Source: DATFVJ01 sp963820395 (GTDB taxonomy: Bacteria; Actinomycetota; Actinomycetes; Streptosporangiales; Streptosporangiaceae). From it: 64,000 nucleotides of DNA. Shown one piece after another: positions 16,667-25,836 of the stretch (position 1 is the first letter of the stretch; each line of letters begins with the position of its first letter). Both the position numbers and the translations under genes were made by a program. Where the stretch lies: assembly GCA_963820395.1 (NCBI GenBank), contig CAWGAE010000025.1:124001-188000 (forward strand), written 5' to 3'. The notes under the pieces were generated by a model. That model saw nothing but the letters and a program-made list of their open reading frames with translations. It had not been told where the DNA came from and made no database searches.

Positions 16667-17801
16667 CCTGAGCGCCTTGCGGAGCCTCGAGAGCGAGAAG
16701 GACATCTCGATGGACCTTGTGATCAAGGCCATCGAAGACGCGCTCCTTGTGGCGTACCACCGCACCGAAGGCGCCGCGCCCGTAGCGCGGGTCGAGCTCG
16801 ACCGGGGGAGCGGGCACGTGACGGTTTGGGCGGCAGAGATGGCGGCGACCGGGCCCGAGGGTGAGGTGATCCGCGAGTACGACGACACGCCGAGTGGGTT
16901 CGGCCGGATCGCCGCGACCACGGCACGCCAGGTTATTCTGCAGCGGCTGCGCGACGCGGAGGACGAGCTGACCTTCGGCGAGTACGCCGGCCGCGAGGGA
17001 GATGTGGTCGCTGGGGTGATCCAGCAGGGCCGCGATCCGCGCAGCGTGCTTGTGGACCTCGGCAAGGTCGAGGCGGTGCTGCCGCCGCAAGAGCAGGTGC
17101 CCGGCGAGCGGTACGCGCATGGCGAACGGCTGCGCTGCTATGTATTGCACGTGCGGAAGGGGCACCACGGACCGTCCGTCACGCTCTCGCGGACGCATCC
17201 CAATCTGGTAAAAAAGCTTTTCGCGCTGGAGGTGCCGGAGATCACGGAGGGCACGGTCGAGATCGCCGCCATCGCGCGCGAGGCCGGGCACCGGACCAAG
17301 ATCGCGGTGCGGTCGCACCAGCCAGGCGTGAACGCCAAGGGGGCGTGTATCGGTCCGCTGGGTAGCCGCGTCCGCAACGTGATGACCGGGCTGCATGGTG
17401 AGAAGATCGATATTGTCGATTTCTCTGACGATCCGGCCGAGTTCGTCGCCAACGCCTTGTCGCCGGCCCGCGTGAACCACGTGGAGATCGTCGATCTGGA
17501 GGCGCGCGTGGCGCGGGTAACCGTGCCCGACTACCAGCTATCTCTCGCGATCGGCAAGGAGGGCCAGAACGCCCGCCTGGCCGCGCGCCTCACCGGCTGG
17601 CGCATCGACATCAGGTCGGATACGCCGGTTGCCGACCCGGCGTCACCGCGAGATGGCGCGTCACAGCCCGCGGACCCACCTGATGCGCAGGGCCGTGCGG
17701 ACGAGCCTGGCCGGGCTGGCACCGTCGTTCAGGGGGATAGGGCGCAGGGTGAAGATGTTGCCAGGCCGGTGGCGGGCCCGGCCGACGCGCCGGCGCGGTA
17801 G
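16656..17801 (+). CDS. nusA: Transcription termination/antitermination factor NusA
   Basis: 381 residues from a GTG behind GGGGGA. Order of domains: N-terminal RNA-polymerase-binding domain (MDLVIKAIEDALLVAYHR; about 1-115), S1 domain (VVAGVIQQGRDPRSVLVDLG; about 120-190), KH1 (about 200-275, with NAKGACIGPLGSRVRNVM) and KH2 (RVTVPDYQLSLAIGKEGQNA, about 290-335). The last 40 residues are acidic/Ala/Pro-rich and there are no AR repeats, as usual in actinomycetes. It controls pausing, termination and antitermination of rRNA transcription. Confidence 0.95.
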   Translation: MDIDLSALRSLESEKDISMDLVIKAIEDALLVAYHRTEGAAPVARVELDRGSGHVTVWAAEMAATGPEGEVIREYDDTPSGFGRIAATTARQVILQRLRDAEDELTFGEYAGREGDVVAGVIQQGRDPRSVLVDLGKVEAVLPPQEQVPGERYAHGERLRCYVLHVRKGHHGPSVTLSRTHPNLVKKLFALEVPEITEGTVEIAAIAREAGHRTKIAVRSHQPGVNAKGACIGPLGSRVRNVMTGLHGEKIDIVDFSDDPAEFVANALSPARVNHVEIVDLEARVARVTVPDYQLSLAIGKEGQNARLAARLTGWRIDIRSDTPVADPASPRDGASQPADPPDAQGRADEPGRAGTVVQGDRAQGEDVARPVAGPADAPAR

Positions 17802-17803
17802 AC

Positions 17804-18115
17804 TTGCGCGGGAATGGCCAAGCGGTGCGCGCGGGCCCGGTGCGTACGTGCGTGGGGTGCAAGCGCCGTGAGGTCAAATCCGGACTGCTTCGCCTGGTGG
17901 CGGCCGGGGACGTGATAGTTCCCGACGTCAGCGGGCGGCTGCCGGGCCGGGGTGCATACTTGCATCCCGACCTAAGGTGCTTTGAGCAAGCTGAACGACG
18001 TCGGGCGTTCCCGCGGGTGCTTCGCCGCCACGGACCACTCGATGCCGGCCCGCTCGCCGATTATCTCGGGCACCACGACAGGCTGCGCCAGCAGCCCGGG
18101 CTGGAGGAACAATGA
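17804..18115 (+). CDS. ylxR: YlxR-family RNA-binding/nucleoid regulator (DUF448)
   Basis: Up to 103 residues. The signature RTCVGCKRR and the later GRGAYLHPDLRCFEQA are diagnostic. YlxR has been described as an RNA-binding-like fold and, in Bacillus, as a nucleoid-associated regulator. The start is uncertain: TTG at 17804, right after the nusA stop, or the in-frame GTG at 17828; the conserved domain begins soon after. The rimP-nusA-ylxR-infB order is conserved across Gram-positive bacteria. Confidence 0.85.
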   Translation: MRGNGQAVRAGPVRTCVGCKRREVKSGLLRLVAAGDVIVPDVSGRLPGRGAYLHPDLRCFEQAERRRAFPRVLRRHGPLDAGPLADYLGHHDRLRQQPGLEEQ

Positions 18116-18250
18116 GCACGACGAGTCGGGAAAGCAGGTCGAGAGCGATGAGCGCCCGATGAGCACGCGGCGATGAACAGCGCAAGCTGACGCCGGCCCG
18201 GAGCATGCCCGCCCCCGGACCGGCCGTGAGGGTCTGGGTAGAGGAGAGCA

Positions 18251-21200
18251 GTGGCGAAGGTCCGGGTTTACGAACTCGCGAAAGAGTTCGGTGTGGAAAG
18301 CAAGGCCGTGATGGCCAAGCTTCAGGAGATGGGCGAGTTTGTGCGCTCGGCGTCATCGACGATCGAGGCGCCGGTCGTCCGCAGGCTCACTGAGGCGTTC
18401 GCGGCCCAGTCGCCTGCGGCCCAGTCAATTGCGGCGCAGCAGGCCAGCCAAGCGAAAGAACCGGCTCGCGAGGCGCGCCGTGCTCAGCGGCCGCAGGTCG
18501 CGCCAGCGTCCGGCGGCCGGCCGGACAGTCAGCCCGATGGCCAGCGCCGCGCCGCGCCGCGGTCAGCGGCGCAAGGTCAGCTTGCCACTCCCGCGGCGGA
18601 TCAGGCGGTAAGCGTTGCAGGCGAACCCGCCGGGGCGCAACCGGTTACGCCCCGGGCACCTGGTGTGCCCGTGGGCAGCGCCGACGGCCCTGACGCGCAG
18701 ACGCCCGGCGGAGGGCCGGGTTGCTCCGCAGGTCCGCCCGGCGGATAACCGGGCCGTAGGTGAGCGGGCCACGGATGCGCGGGCCGCCGCGGAGCGGGAC
18801 GGTGTGCAGCGGCCCGCCGCAGCACAGGCGGCCCAGACGGCACACGTGGCTCCGCAGCCAGCCGCGCCGCCTGCTGCGGCGCCCCGGCCCTCCGCGCCGC
18901 AGCCCGGTTTCCCGCAGCCGCGTCCCGGCAGTGTCCCGGGGCGGGGATCCATGGCGCAGGGATCCACGGCGCAGGGTTCACGGGCGCAGGGTTCACGGGC
19001 GCAGGGATCCACGGCGCAGGGTTCACCGGCACAGGGATCCACGGGACAGGGATCCACGGGACAGGGATCCACGGCGCAGGGGTCCCCGGGGCAGGGGTCA
19101 CCGGCGGAGCGGCCGGCGTCGCCTAAGCCGACCGCGCCTCGGCCCGGAGGCAGGTCGGGCGGACGGCCGACCGGCCGCCCGGGCGGCCGGCCCGGGCCGC
19201 GACCGGGCAATAATCCGTTCAGTTCCACGGCGACGGGTATGGGCGCGGCCCGCCCCGCCCCGGCGCATGGCGCGCCGTCCGAAGGTGCTCCGCCGCATGG
19301 CGGTGCGCCGCATGGCGCCGCGCCGCGTCCCGGTCCTGGCCAGCCAGCTGGTGGCGCGGGCGCCGCGAGTCGTGGCGGGCAGCCCGGCGGTATCTCGCGT
19401 CCCCCGGCCGGCCGAGGCGGTCCAAGCCGCCCGCCAGCAGCAGGCCTGCCCCGTCCCGGTGGCCCGCGCCCGAGCCCGATGAACATGCCGTCACGCCCGG
19501 CCCCGAGCCGCGGACCGGGCGGCGGCGGCGGTGCCGGCCGGCCCAAGGCGGCGCGGGCGGCCTGCGCCCTGCTGGGCGCGGTGGTGCGGGCGCAGGCGCG
19601 GGTCCGCGCACGGGCGGGGCACCGCGTGGCGCCCCCGGTGGCGGTGGTGGCGCCCCAGGTGGCGGCGGCCGTCCCGGCGGCCCCGCGGGTCGTGGCCGCA
19701 GCGGGACGCAGGGTGCGTTCGGCCGCCCAGGCGGTCGCCCCTCCCGGGGCAGGAAGTCGAAGAAGCAGCGGCGCCAGGAGTTCGACAACATGCAGGCGCC
19801 GGCGATCGGCGGTGTGCACGTGCCGCGTGGTAATGGGCAGGTGATCCGGCTTTCCCGCGGTGCCTCACTCGCCGACTTCGCCGACAAGATCGGTGCGAAC
19901 CCCGCATCGCTCGTCCAGGTGCTCTTTCACCTGGGTGAGATGGTGACGGCTACGCAGTCGGTGAACGACGAGACCCTGCAGTCGCTCGGGCTTGAGCTTA
20001 ACTACAACGTGCAGGTCGTTTCTCCGGAGGAGGAGGACCGCGAGCTGCTCGAGTCGTTCGACATCGAGTTCGGCGAGGATGAGGGCGACGATGCCGACCT
20101 CGTCGCACGGCCACCGGTGGTGACCGTGATGGGCCACGTCGACCACGGCAAGACCAAGCTGCTCGACGCGATCAGGCACGCCAACGTGGCGGCGGCGGAG
20201 GCTGGCGGCATTACTCAGCACATTGGTGCTTACCAGGTCACCACTGAAGTCGACGGCCGCGAACGCGAGATCACCTTTATCGACACCCCCGGCCACGAGG
20301 CGTTCACCGCGATGCGGGCACGTGGTGCGGAGACCACCGACCTGGTGGTGCTTGTCGTCGCCGCGGACGACGGTGTGAAGCCGCAGACCACCGAGGCTCT
20401 CAACCACGCCCAGGCCGCGGGGGTTCCGGTCGTGGTGGCAGTGAACAAGATTGACAAGGAGGGTGCGGATCCGCGGAGGGTTCGCGCGCAGCTCACCGAG
20501 TACGGGCTAGTGGCCGAGGAGTTCGGTGGCCAGACATTGTTCGTCGACGTGTCGGCCAAGGAGCGTATCGGGATCGACGAACTGCTCGAGGCGATCATCC
20601 TGACCGCCGACGCGGAACTGGATCTGCGAGCGAACCCGAACCAGCCCGCGCAGGGCGTCGCGATCGAGGCGCACCTGGATCGCGGGCGGGGTCCGGTGGC
20701 GACGGTTCTGGTCCAGCGCGGCACGCTGCGCGTGAGCGATCCGATCGTCGCCGGTGAGGCCTTCGGCCGGGTGCGGGCAATGCTCGACGAGAACGGCGAT
20801 GCGGTGACATCGGCACCGCCGGCCCGGCCGGTGCTTGTGCTCGGACTTGCCGCGGTTCCTGGCGCGGGCGACAGTTTCCTTGTTGTCAACGATGACCGCG
20901 TGGCCAGGCAGATCGCTGAACGGCGCGAGGCGCGCGAGCGAAACGCGCAGTTCGCGCAGCGCCGCCGCCGTGTCACTCTCGAGGATCTGGAGAGCGCGCT
21001 CAAGGCAGGGGAGAAGGAAGAGCTCCTGCTCATAATCAAGGGTGACGTCTCCGGTTCGGTAGAGGCACTCGAAGACGCGCTGCTCAAGATCGACGTTGGT
21101 GACGAGGTCAACCTGCGGGTGATCGGCCGCGGCGTCGGTGCGATCACGCAGGACGATGTCAACCTCGCCATCGCGTCCGACGCTGTCATCATCGGCTTCA

Positions 21201-21628
21201 ACGTCCGGCCGGCCGAACGTGTGGGCGATCTCGCGCAGCGCGAGGGCGTCGACATCAGGTACTACTCGGTCATCTACCAGGCGATTGACGAGATCGAGGC
21301 TGCGCTCAAGGGCATGCTGAAGCCCGAGTTCGAGGAGGTTCAACTCGGTACCGCCGAGGTCAGGGAGGTGTTCCGGGTGCCACGGATAGGCAATGTGGCG
21401 GGTTGCCTTGTTCGCTCTGGCACCATCCACCGCAGCAGCAAGGCACGCCTTGTCCGGGATGGTGTCGTGGTCTCGGACAACCTAACGGTGGAGTCGCTCC
21501 GGCGGTTCAAGGACGACGTCACCGAGGTACGCGATGGCTTCGAGTGCGGTATAGGCATCGGCTACAACGACATCAAGATCGAGGATGTTATCGAGACGTT
21601 CGAGATGCGGGAGAAGCCGCGGGCCTGA
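18251..21628 (+). CDS. infB: Translation initiation factor IF-2; reading frame broken twice as given
   Basis: The GTG at 18251 starts an IF2 N domain (AKVRVYELAKEFGVESKAVM). In this frame a stop occurs at 18746. The protein-like Ala/Pro/Gly/Gln linker continues in the +1 frame from about 18710 to 19540, then returns to the first frame through SKKQRRQEFDNMQAPAIGG into the conserved core. The core is intact: G1 GHVDHGKT, G3 DTPGHEAF, G4 NKID, switch GGITQHIGAYQV, then domains II-IV to the C terminus. So one extra base near 18.71 kb and one missing base near 19.54 kb explain everything. An ATG at 19790 (MQAPAIGG), with CAGGAG upstream, could in principle start a core-only IF2. The linker holds eleven GSxxQ pentapeptides. 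It is an essential gene, so sequence error is the first suspicion. Confidence 0.9.
18945..19109 (+). repeat. 15-bp tandem repeat coding GS[TRPM][AG]Q in IF-2 linker
   Basis: Eleven copies of a 15-bp unit (consensus GGATCCACGGCGCAG) with scattered substitutions that mostly alter the third residue of GSTAQ. The array lies in the disordered linker between the IF2 N domain and the GTPase core. The copies differ, so this array is older than those at 51.8 and 54.4 kb. Confidence 0.9.
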
Positions 21629-21652
21629 TGACGCGCCCGGAACTGGGGCCGC

Positions 21653-21949
21653 ATGTATGTCGGCGTGCTGACGCTGGACCTGCTGCTTGGTGACGTCTCG
21701 TCGCTGAAGCAGAAACGTTCAGCGATCCGGCCTCTCGTCGCCGATCTGCGGCGGCGGTATCCGGGCGCGTCGGTGGCGGAGACCGGCTACCTGGATCGTC
21801 ACCGCCGGGCGGAAATCGGCATCGCGGTCGTGTCGTCCACCGCCGCCTACGCCGGAGAGGTGCTGGCTGCCTGCGAGCGCCTGGTCGCGCGGCGGCCCGA
21901 ACTGGAGCTGCTGTCCGCGCGGCAGCGGCTGTTCACCGAGGAGGAGTGA
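21653..21949 (+). CDS. DUF503 protein (YlxP-like)
   Basis: 98 residues starting with MYVGVLTLDLLLGDVSSLKQ, followed by KRSAIRPLVADLRRRY and EIGIAVVSSTAAYAGEVLAA. This ferredoxin-like small protein is conserved between infB and rbfA in Gram-positive bacteria (YlxP in Bacillus); it is proposed to assist ribosome biogenesis. It begins 24 nt after infB and ends 6 nt before rbfA, consistent with one transcript. Confidence 0.87.
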   Translation: MYVGVLTLDLLLGDVSSLKQKRSAIRPLVADLRRRYPGASVAETGYLDRHRRAEIGIAVVSSTAAYAGEVLAACERLVARRPELELLSARQRLFTEEE

Positions 21950-21955
21950 CCGATC

Positions 21956-22510
21956 ATGGACGCCGCCCGTGCACGCAAACTCGCCGACCGGATCGCGCGG
22001 ATCGTCGCGGAGATGCTGGAGCGGCGAGTCAAGGATCCACGGCTCGGCTTCGTGACGGTGACGGACGCGCGTCTGACCGGGGACCTGCGGGACGCGACCG
22101 TGTACTACACGGTGTACGGGCCGCCCGAAGAACACGCCGCCACGGCGGCGGCGCTTGAGAGCGCCAAGGGCATAATCAGATCCGAAGTCGGGCGCCAGAC
22201 AGGGCTGCGGCACACGCCTTCGCTGACCTTCGTCGCCGATACCGTGCCGGACAACGCGCGGCACATCGAAGAGTTGCTCGAGCAGGCCCGTGTGGCCGAC
22301 GCCGACGTGGCGCGCAGCCGCGAGGGAGCGCTGCCCGCGGGCGACCCCGACCCGTACAAGACGGCCACCGATGACGATGCGGCGAGCGAAAGCGCCGCGG
22401 GTGAGACAGCGGCCTGGCGCGTTGACAGTGAGCGTGGAGTAACTGTCAGCTACGATCTTCGCCAATCCCCGGATGGAGCAGATCACGAAGCGGGATACTC
22501 GCCGTCGTGA
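21956..22510 (+). CDS. rbfA: 30S ribosome-binding factor RbfA
   Basis: 184 residues. The KH-like core covers about residues 1-115: KLADRIARIVAEMLERRVKD, LGFVTVTDARLTGDLRDATV, IIRSEVGRQTGLRHTPSLTF and DNARHIEELL. RbfA binds the 30S subunit near the 16S 5' helix during maturation and cold adaptation. The C-terminal 60 residues are an acidic Asp/Ala-rich tail longer than in most RbfA proteins. The stop overlaps the next GTG (GTGA). Confidence 0.93.
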   Translation: MDAARARKLADRIARIVAEMLERRVKDPRLGFVTVTDARLTGDLRDATVYYTVYGPPEEHAATAAALESAKGIIRSEVGRQTGLRHTPSLTFVADTVPDNARHIEELLEQARVADADVARSREGALPAGDPDPYKTATDDDAASESAAGETAAWRVDSERGVTVSYDLRQSPDGADHEAGYSPS

Positions 22511-23064
22511 CCAGTGCCAGCTCGCCGTTCGCCCGGCCGGATGATCCGGCCGGGGCCCTGGCGAGCGAGTGGTCCAGGGCGGTTGCTGCCCTGGCTACCG
22601 CGGACGAGGTCTGCCTTGCCTGTCATGTGCGCCCGGACGGCGATGCGCTCGGCTCCATGCTTGCCGTCGCGCACGCCCTGCTGGCCCGCCGGGAGCAGCG
22701 CACAGGACACGGGCGGAGCCAGCGGATCGTGGCGTCGTTCGGCGACGGCTCATTGCGGGTACCGGATAACCAGGCCGAGGTCGCCATCGTCTTCAAGCAG
22801 GACGACGATGACGCCTGGCAGGTATCGGCCAGGTCCAAAGGGAATGTGGACGTCGGGCGGGTGTGCCTCGAACTGGGCGGCGGCGGTCACGCGGCGGCGG
22901 GATTCACCTCGCCTTGGCCGGTGGCTGATGCCCTCCAGCGGCTGCGTGAGCTGCTATGTGCTGAGCCGGGGGGACGCGGTGTCCGCCGGGCGGCGCTCAC
23001 CGGCCCGATACGGCCCGGGCACCCCCGCCCCGATGGCGGTGCCGCGGCCCCGGGCGGCCAGTGA
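22507..23064 (+). CDS. DHH-family phosphoesterase (NrnA-like) with large internal deletion
   Basis: Sits where nrnA/DHH phosphoesterase lies in other actinomycetes but is only 185 residues, against about 330. The N-terminal piece is intact up to VASFGDGSLRVP, including LACHVRPDGDALGSMLAVAH with the first metal-binding Asp pair. It then jumps straight to the C-terminal DHHA1 segment: VAIVFKQDDDDAWQVSARSK, VDVGRVCLELGGGGHAAAGF. The middle, with the DHH motif and further metal ligands, is missing, and the reading frame is preserved. The GGGGH substrate motif is one residue shorter than usual before AAGF. Hydrolysis of nanoRNA or pAp is unlikely without the DHH centre. It may be a decaying gene kept in frame to couple rbfA to truB. 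Confidence 0.75.
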   Translation: MTSASSPFARPDDPAGALASEWSRAVAALATADEVCLACHVRPDGDALGSMLAVAHALLARREQRTGHGRSQRIVASFGDGSLRVPDNQAEVAIVFKQDDDDAWQVSARSKGNVDVGRVCLELGGGGHAAAGFTSPWPVADALQRLRELLCAEPGGRGVRRAALTGPIRPGHPRPDGGAAAPGGQ

Positions 23065-23945
23065 CCGCGGTTACCCCGGGCCTCGTGATCGTCGACAAGC
23101 CATCCGGCTGGACCTCGCACGACGTGGTGGCCAGAATCCGCCGCCTGGCCGGCACCCGCCGGGTGGGCCACGCGGGCACGCTCGACCCGATGGCGACCGG
23201 CGTCCTGGTGGTCGGGGTGGAGAAGGCGACCCGGCTGCTCGGTTACCTCGCCATGGCGGAGAAGGCGTACACGGGAACCGTCCGGCTGGGCGAGGCCACC
23301 AGTACCGACGACGCGGAGGGTGAGATCGTGTCGGCGGCGAGCCCCGGCCACCTGACCGACGATGAGATTCGCGCCGCCGCCGCGGCGCTGACCGGCGAGA
23401 TCTGCCAACTGCCGCCTCAGGTGAGCGCTGTCAAGGTGGCGGGTGTACGCGCCTACCGGATGGCCCGCGCGGGCCGCGAGGCTCCCGTGCGGCCGCGCGC
23501 CGTGACCGTGCGCACGTTCGACCTTACCGCCATCCGACGGGGTGGCCCAGCCGACCTGATCGATGCGGACGTGTCCGTCACCTGCTCGAGTGGCACCTAC
23601 ATCCGGGCGCTCGCCCGCGACCTCGGCGCGGCACTTGGCGTCGGCGGGCACCTCATCGCGCTCCGCCGTACCAGGGCGGGCCGCTACGGCGTGGCAGGCG
23701 CGCGCACTCTGGATGAGCTCGCCGCGTCCTTTACCGTACTGCCGCTGGCCGATGCCGCGACGGCCGAGTTCCCGCGCAGGGACGTGACAACCCGGGAAGC
23801 CGAACGGGTGGCCCATGGTGCGCCGCTTCCTGCTACCGGCCTCGACCCTGGACCGGTCGCGGTAATCGGGCCGGGCGGTCAGCTGATCGCGCTCGTGGTG
23901 GACGAGGGCGACCAGGCCAGGCCGGTCGCTGTCTTCGTGTCCTAG
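23061..23945 (+). CDS. truB: tRNA pseudouridine-55 synthase TruB
   Basis: 294 residues starting at a GTG that overlaps the preceding stop. Key parts: GLVIVDKPSGWTSHDVVARI, then GHAGTLDPMATGVLVVG with the catalytic Asp, and KAYTGTVRLGEATSTDDAEG, followed by CSSGTYIRALARDLGAALG. A PUA-like C-terminal segment follows. It makes pseudouridine 55 in the T-loop of tRNAs and also acts as a tRNA chaperone. No damage is seen. Confidence 0.95.
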   Translation: MTAVTPGLVIVDKPSGWTSHDVVARIRRLAGTRRVGHAGTLDPMATGVLVVGVEKATRLLGYLAMAEKAYTGTVRLGEATSTDDAEGEIVSAASPGHLTDDEIRAAAAALTGEICQLPPQVSAVKVAGVRAYRMARAGREAPVRPRAVTVRTFDLTAIRRGGPADLIDADVSVTCSSGTYIRALARDLGAALGVGGHLIALRRTRAGRYGVAGARTLDELAASFTVLPLADAATAEFPRRDVTTREAERVAHGAPLPATGLDPGPVAVIGPGGQLIALVVDEGDQARPVAVFVS

Positions 23946-24392
23946 GTAGTTGGTGTTTTTAGTCTCTTTTCACGTATAGTAATAATGATCAGTACATTTG
24001 ACCAGCTAGTATCACAATATGTGTTCCCTTCTGCCGTCGAATTTGGTCCGTCGGCTACCCGGCGGTCTAGGGCTCCTTCGGCAGTATCGGGCGGAGCTCT
24101 GGGAACAAGCACCGCCTTGCGATGCGCCCACCTGGACGCCGTTCACTCAAGGGACCCTTCTTACGGACCGCTGGAGGCCGCGCGGATCCCCAGTGCCATT
24201 TGTTTTCCGGCACCATTTGCGCCCAGCTGGCGGCGTTCACGGGGGGTTAGCCTTAAGCGGGGCCCGCACCCGGTGCGCAGCCGGGACCATCCGCGGCGGC
24301 CCAAGTGGCCCGCACGGGCGCAGCGGCCGATTCGCGGCGCGCGGATCGACGCTAGCGTGTACAGCGACAGGACCTGGAGGAGGGAACGCAGC
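23946..24392 (+). other. 447-nt gap before ribF; AT-rich patch, no gene recognised
   Basis: The first 75 nt (23946-24020) are strongly AT-rich for this genome (GTTTTTAGTC ... ATAGTAATAATGATC) and look like a promoter or an inserted scar between truB and ribF, genes that are adjacent in related genomes. The remainder returns to high GC. The ribF frame stays open far upstream, but that sequence does not resemble a protein and has no ribosome site. No riboswitch was recognised. Confidence 0.4.
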
Positions 24393-25364
24393 GTGCAGAT
24401 ATGGCGCGGCCTTGATGATGTGCCAGAGGACTGGGGCACCATGCGGCGGTCGGTCGTCACGATCGGCGTGTTCGACGGCGTGCACCGCGGCCACCAGCGC
24501 CTGGTCGCCCGCGCGGCCGAGGCCGCCGCGGCGGCCGGCCTGCCGGTCGTAGCCGTCACGTTTGATCCGCACCCGGACGCGGTCGTACGGCCAGGTATGC
24601 ACGCGCCGTTCCTTTGCACGTCGCAGCGGCGTGCCCAGCTACTTGCCGGGCTCGGCGTTCACGCGGTCTGCGTGCTGGCCTTCACATATGAGTTCTCGCA
24701 GCTCGGCCCCGATGAGTTCGTGCGTAGCGTGCTCGTCGACCGGCTGCACGCTGCCAGGGTGGTGATCGGGGAAGCCTTCCGGTTCGGCAACAGGGCCGCG
24801 GGTGACCTCGGCCTCCTCACCGAGCTCGGCGAGAAGTACGACTTCATCGCCGAGGGCGTGCCGCTGCTCATCGAGGGTGGGATCACTATCTCCTCCAGCC
24901 AGATCAGGGAGCGGCTCGCGGCAGGCGACGTCGAGGGTGCCGCGCGTGCACTTGGCCGGCCACACCGCGTGGAGGGTGTCGTGGTCCGCGGTCACCGGCG
25001 CGGCCGTGCGCTCGGTTTCCCCACCGCCAACCTGGAATGGCAGCCGAACACCATGATCCCGGCGGACGGAGTTTACGCGGGCTGGCTGGAAAGCTTCGAT
25101 CCCGACGGTAACCTGGACGGGCGCTGGCCAGCGGCCATCTCTATCGGCACCAACCCGACCTTCGCCGACGGCTATCCGCGTGCACGCAGCGTCGAGGCGT
25201 ACGCGCTGGATCGCGATGATCTGGATCTGTATGGCACGCACGCCGCCGTGGACTTCGCCGCCCGGCTGCGCGCCACGGAGAAGTTCGCGTCGGTGAACGA
25301 TCTTGTCGGGCAGATGCGCCGCGATGTCGATCAAGCGCGCGAGATCACGGTCAGCGGCGCCTAG
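24393..25364 (+). CDS. ribF: Bifunctional riboflavin kinase / FMN adenylyltransferase
   Basis: 323 residues from the GTG at 24393 (VQIWRGLDDVP), with GGAGGAGGG upstream. The N-terminal FAD-synthetase domain has the nucleotidyltransferase motif IGVFDGVHRGHQRLV, then VTFDPHPDAVV and SSSQIRERLAAGDVEGAARA. The C-terminal flavokinase domain has RGRALGFPTANLEW and PADGVYAGWL with ISIGTNPTF. It converts riboflavin to FMN and FAD in the cytoplasm, relevant to the many flavoproteins in the window (EtfA, ApbE, BVMO, HpnE). Confidence 0.95.
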   Translation: MQIWRGLDDVPEDWGTMRRSVVTIGVFDGVHRGHQRLVARAAEAAAAAGLPVVAVTFDPHPDAVVRPGMHAPFLCTSQRRAQLLAGLGVHAVCVLAFTYEFSQLGPDEFVRSVLVDRLHAARVVIGEAFRFGNRAAGDLGLLTELGEKYDFIAEGVPLLIEGGITISSSQIRERLAAGDVEGAARALGRPHRVEGVVVRGHRRGRALGFPTANLEWQPNTMIPADGVYAGWLESFDPDGNLDGRWPAAISIGTNPTFADGYPRARSVEAYALDRDDLDLYGTHAAVDFAARLRATEKFASVNDLVGQMRRDVDQAREITVSGA

Positions 25365-25388
25365 CAGCGCGGAGCGCCGTGATACGGT

Positions 25389-25474
25389 GGGGTGCTGCCG
25401 GTGAAAAACCGGCTTGGGTCTGCTGCACCCTCAGGTGGCAGGCTGCGGGTATCTACCATCCGTTTCAGCACCCC
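25389..25474 (+). promoter_or_regulatory. Structured rpsO leader with alternative pairings
   Basis: The segment GGGGTGCT (25389-25396) can pair perfectly with AGCACCCC (25467-25474), closing an 86-nt fold. Part of it (GGGTGC) can instead pair with GCACCC (25425-25430). Directly after it is a 6-bp hairpin GCCGGT-gaaaa-ACCGGC (25397-25413). Mutually exclusive helices in a ribosomal-protein leader suggest autoregulation by S15, known in other bacteria through unrelated RNA structures. Downstream (25490-25540) there are short direct repeats (CAGTGCCCGGTAA and variants) before the ribosome site. Confidence 0.45.
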
Positions 25475-25566
25475 AGCGGTGCCCGATTAACAGTGCCCGG
25501 TAACAGTGCCCGGTAAGCACAGTGCATGGTAAGCAACGTGCACGGCGAGCACAGAGAAGGAGTGAC

Positions 25567-25836
25567 GTGCCGCTCGAGACCGCCGTCAAGAAGACGATCA
25601 TCGCGGAACATGCGACGGGTGAGGGTGACACCGGTTCGCCGGAAGTCCAAGTCGCACTGCTGACGCGGCGGATCACCGACCTGACCGAGCACCTGAAGGC
25701 GCACAAGCATGATCATCACAGCAGGCATGGCCTGCTGCTGCTGGTGGGACGCCGTCGCCGGCTGCTGAAGTACCTGGCGAAAACGGACATCGCCAGGTAC
25801 CGACAGCTGATCGAACGTCTCGGTTTGCGCAGGTAG
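25567..25836 (+). CDS. rpsO: 30S ribosomal protein S15
   Basis: 89 residues from a GTG behind AGAAGGAG. The four-helix S15 sequence is complete: GDTGSPEVQVALLTRRITDL, then LKAHKHDHHSRHGLLLLVGR and RRRLLKYLAKTDIARYRQLI. S15 binds 16S rRNA early in platform assembly. It is placed between ribF and pnp as in most actinomycetes. Confidence 0.97.
   Translation: MPLETAVKKTIIAEHATGEGDTGSPEVQVALLTRRITDLTEHLKAHKHDHHSRHGLLLLVGRRRRLLKYLAKTDIARYRQLIERLGLRR

Noticed and set aside
18700..18760. Programmed +1 frameshifting in infB
   Set aside because: No slippery codon with stop and stimulatory structure typical of prfB-like sites, and a second shift of opposite sign would also be needed; sequence error is simpler.
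18563..19819. 418-codon minus-strand frame rich in Pro/Gly/Cys (PCAVDPCPVDP repeats)
   Set aside because: Mirror of the IF2 linker repeats; 15-bp repeats leave every frame open.
23985..24392. N-terminal extension of RibF
   Set aside because: The frame is open but unlike any RibF N terminus; a GTG with GGAGGAGGG at 24393 fits the family start.
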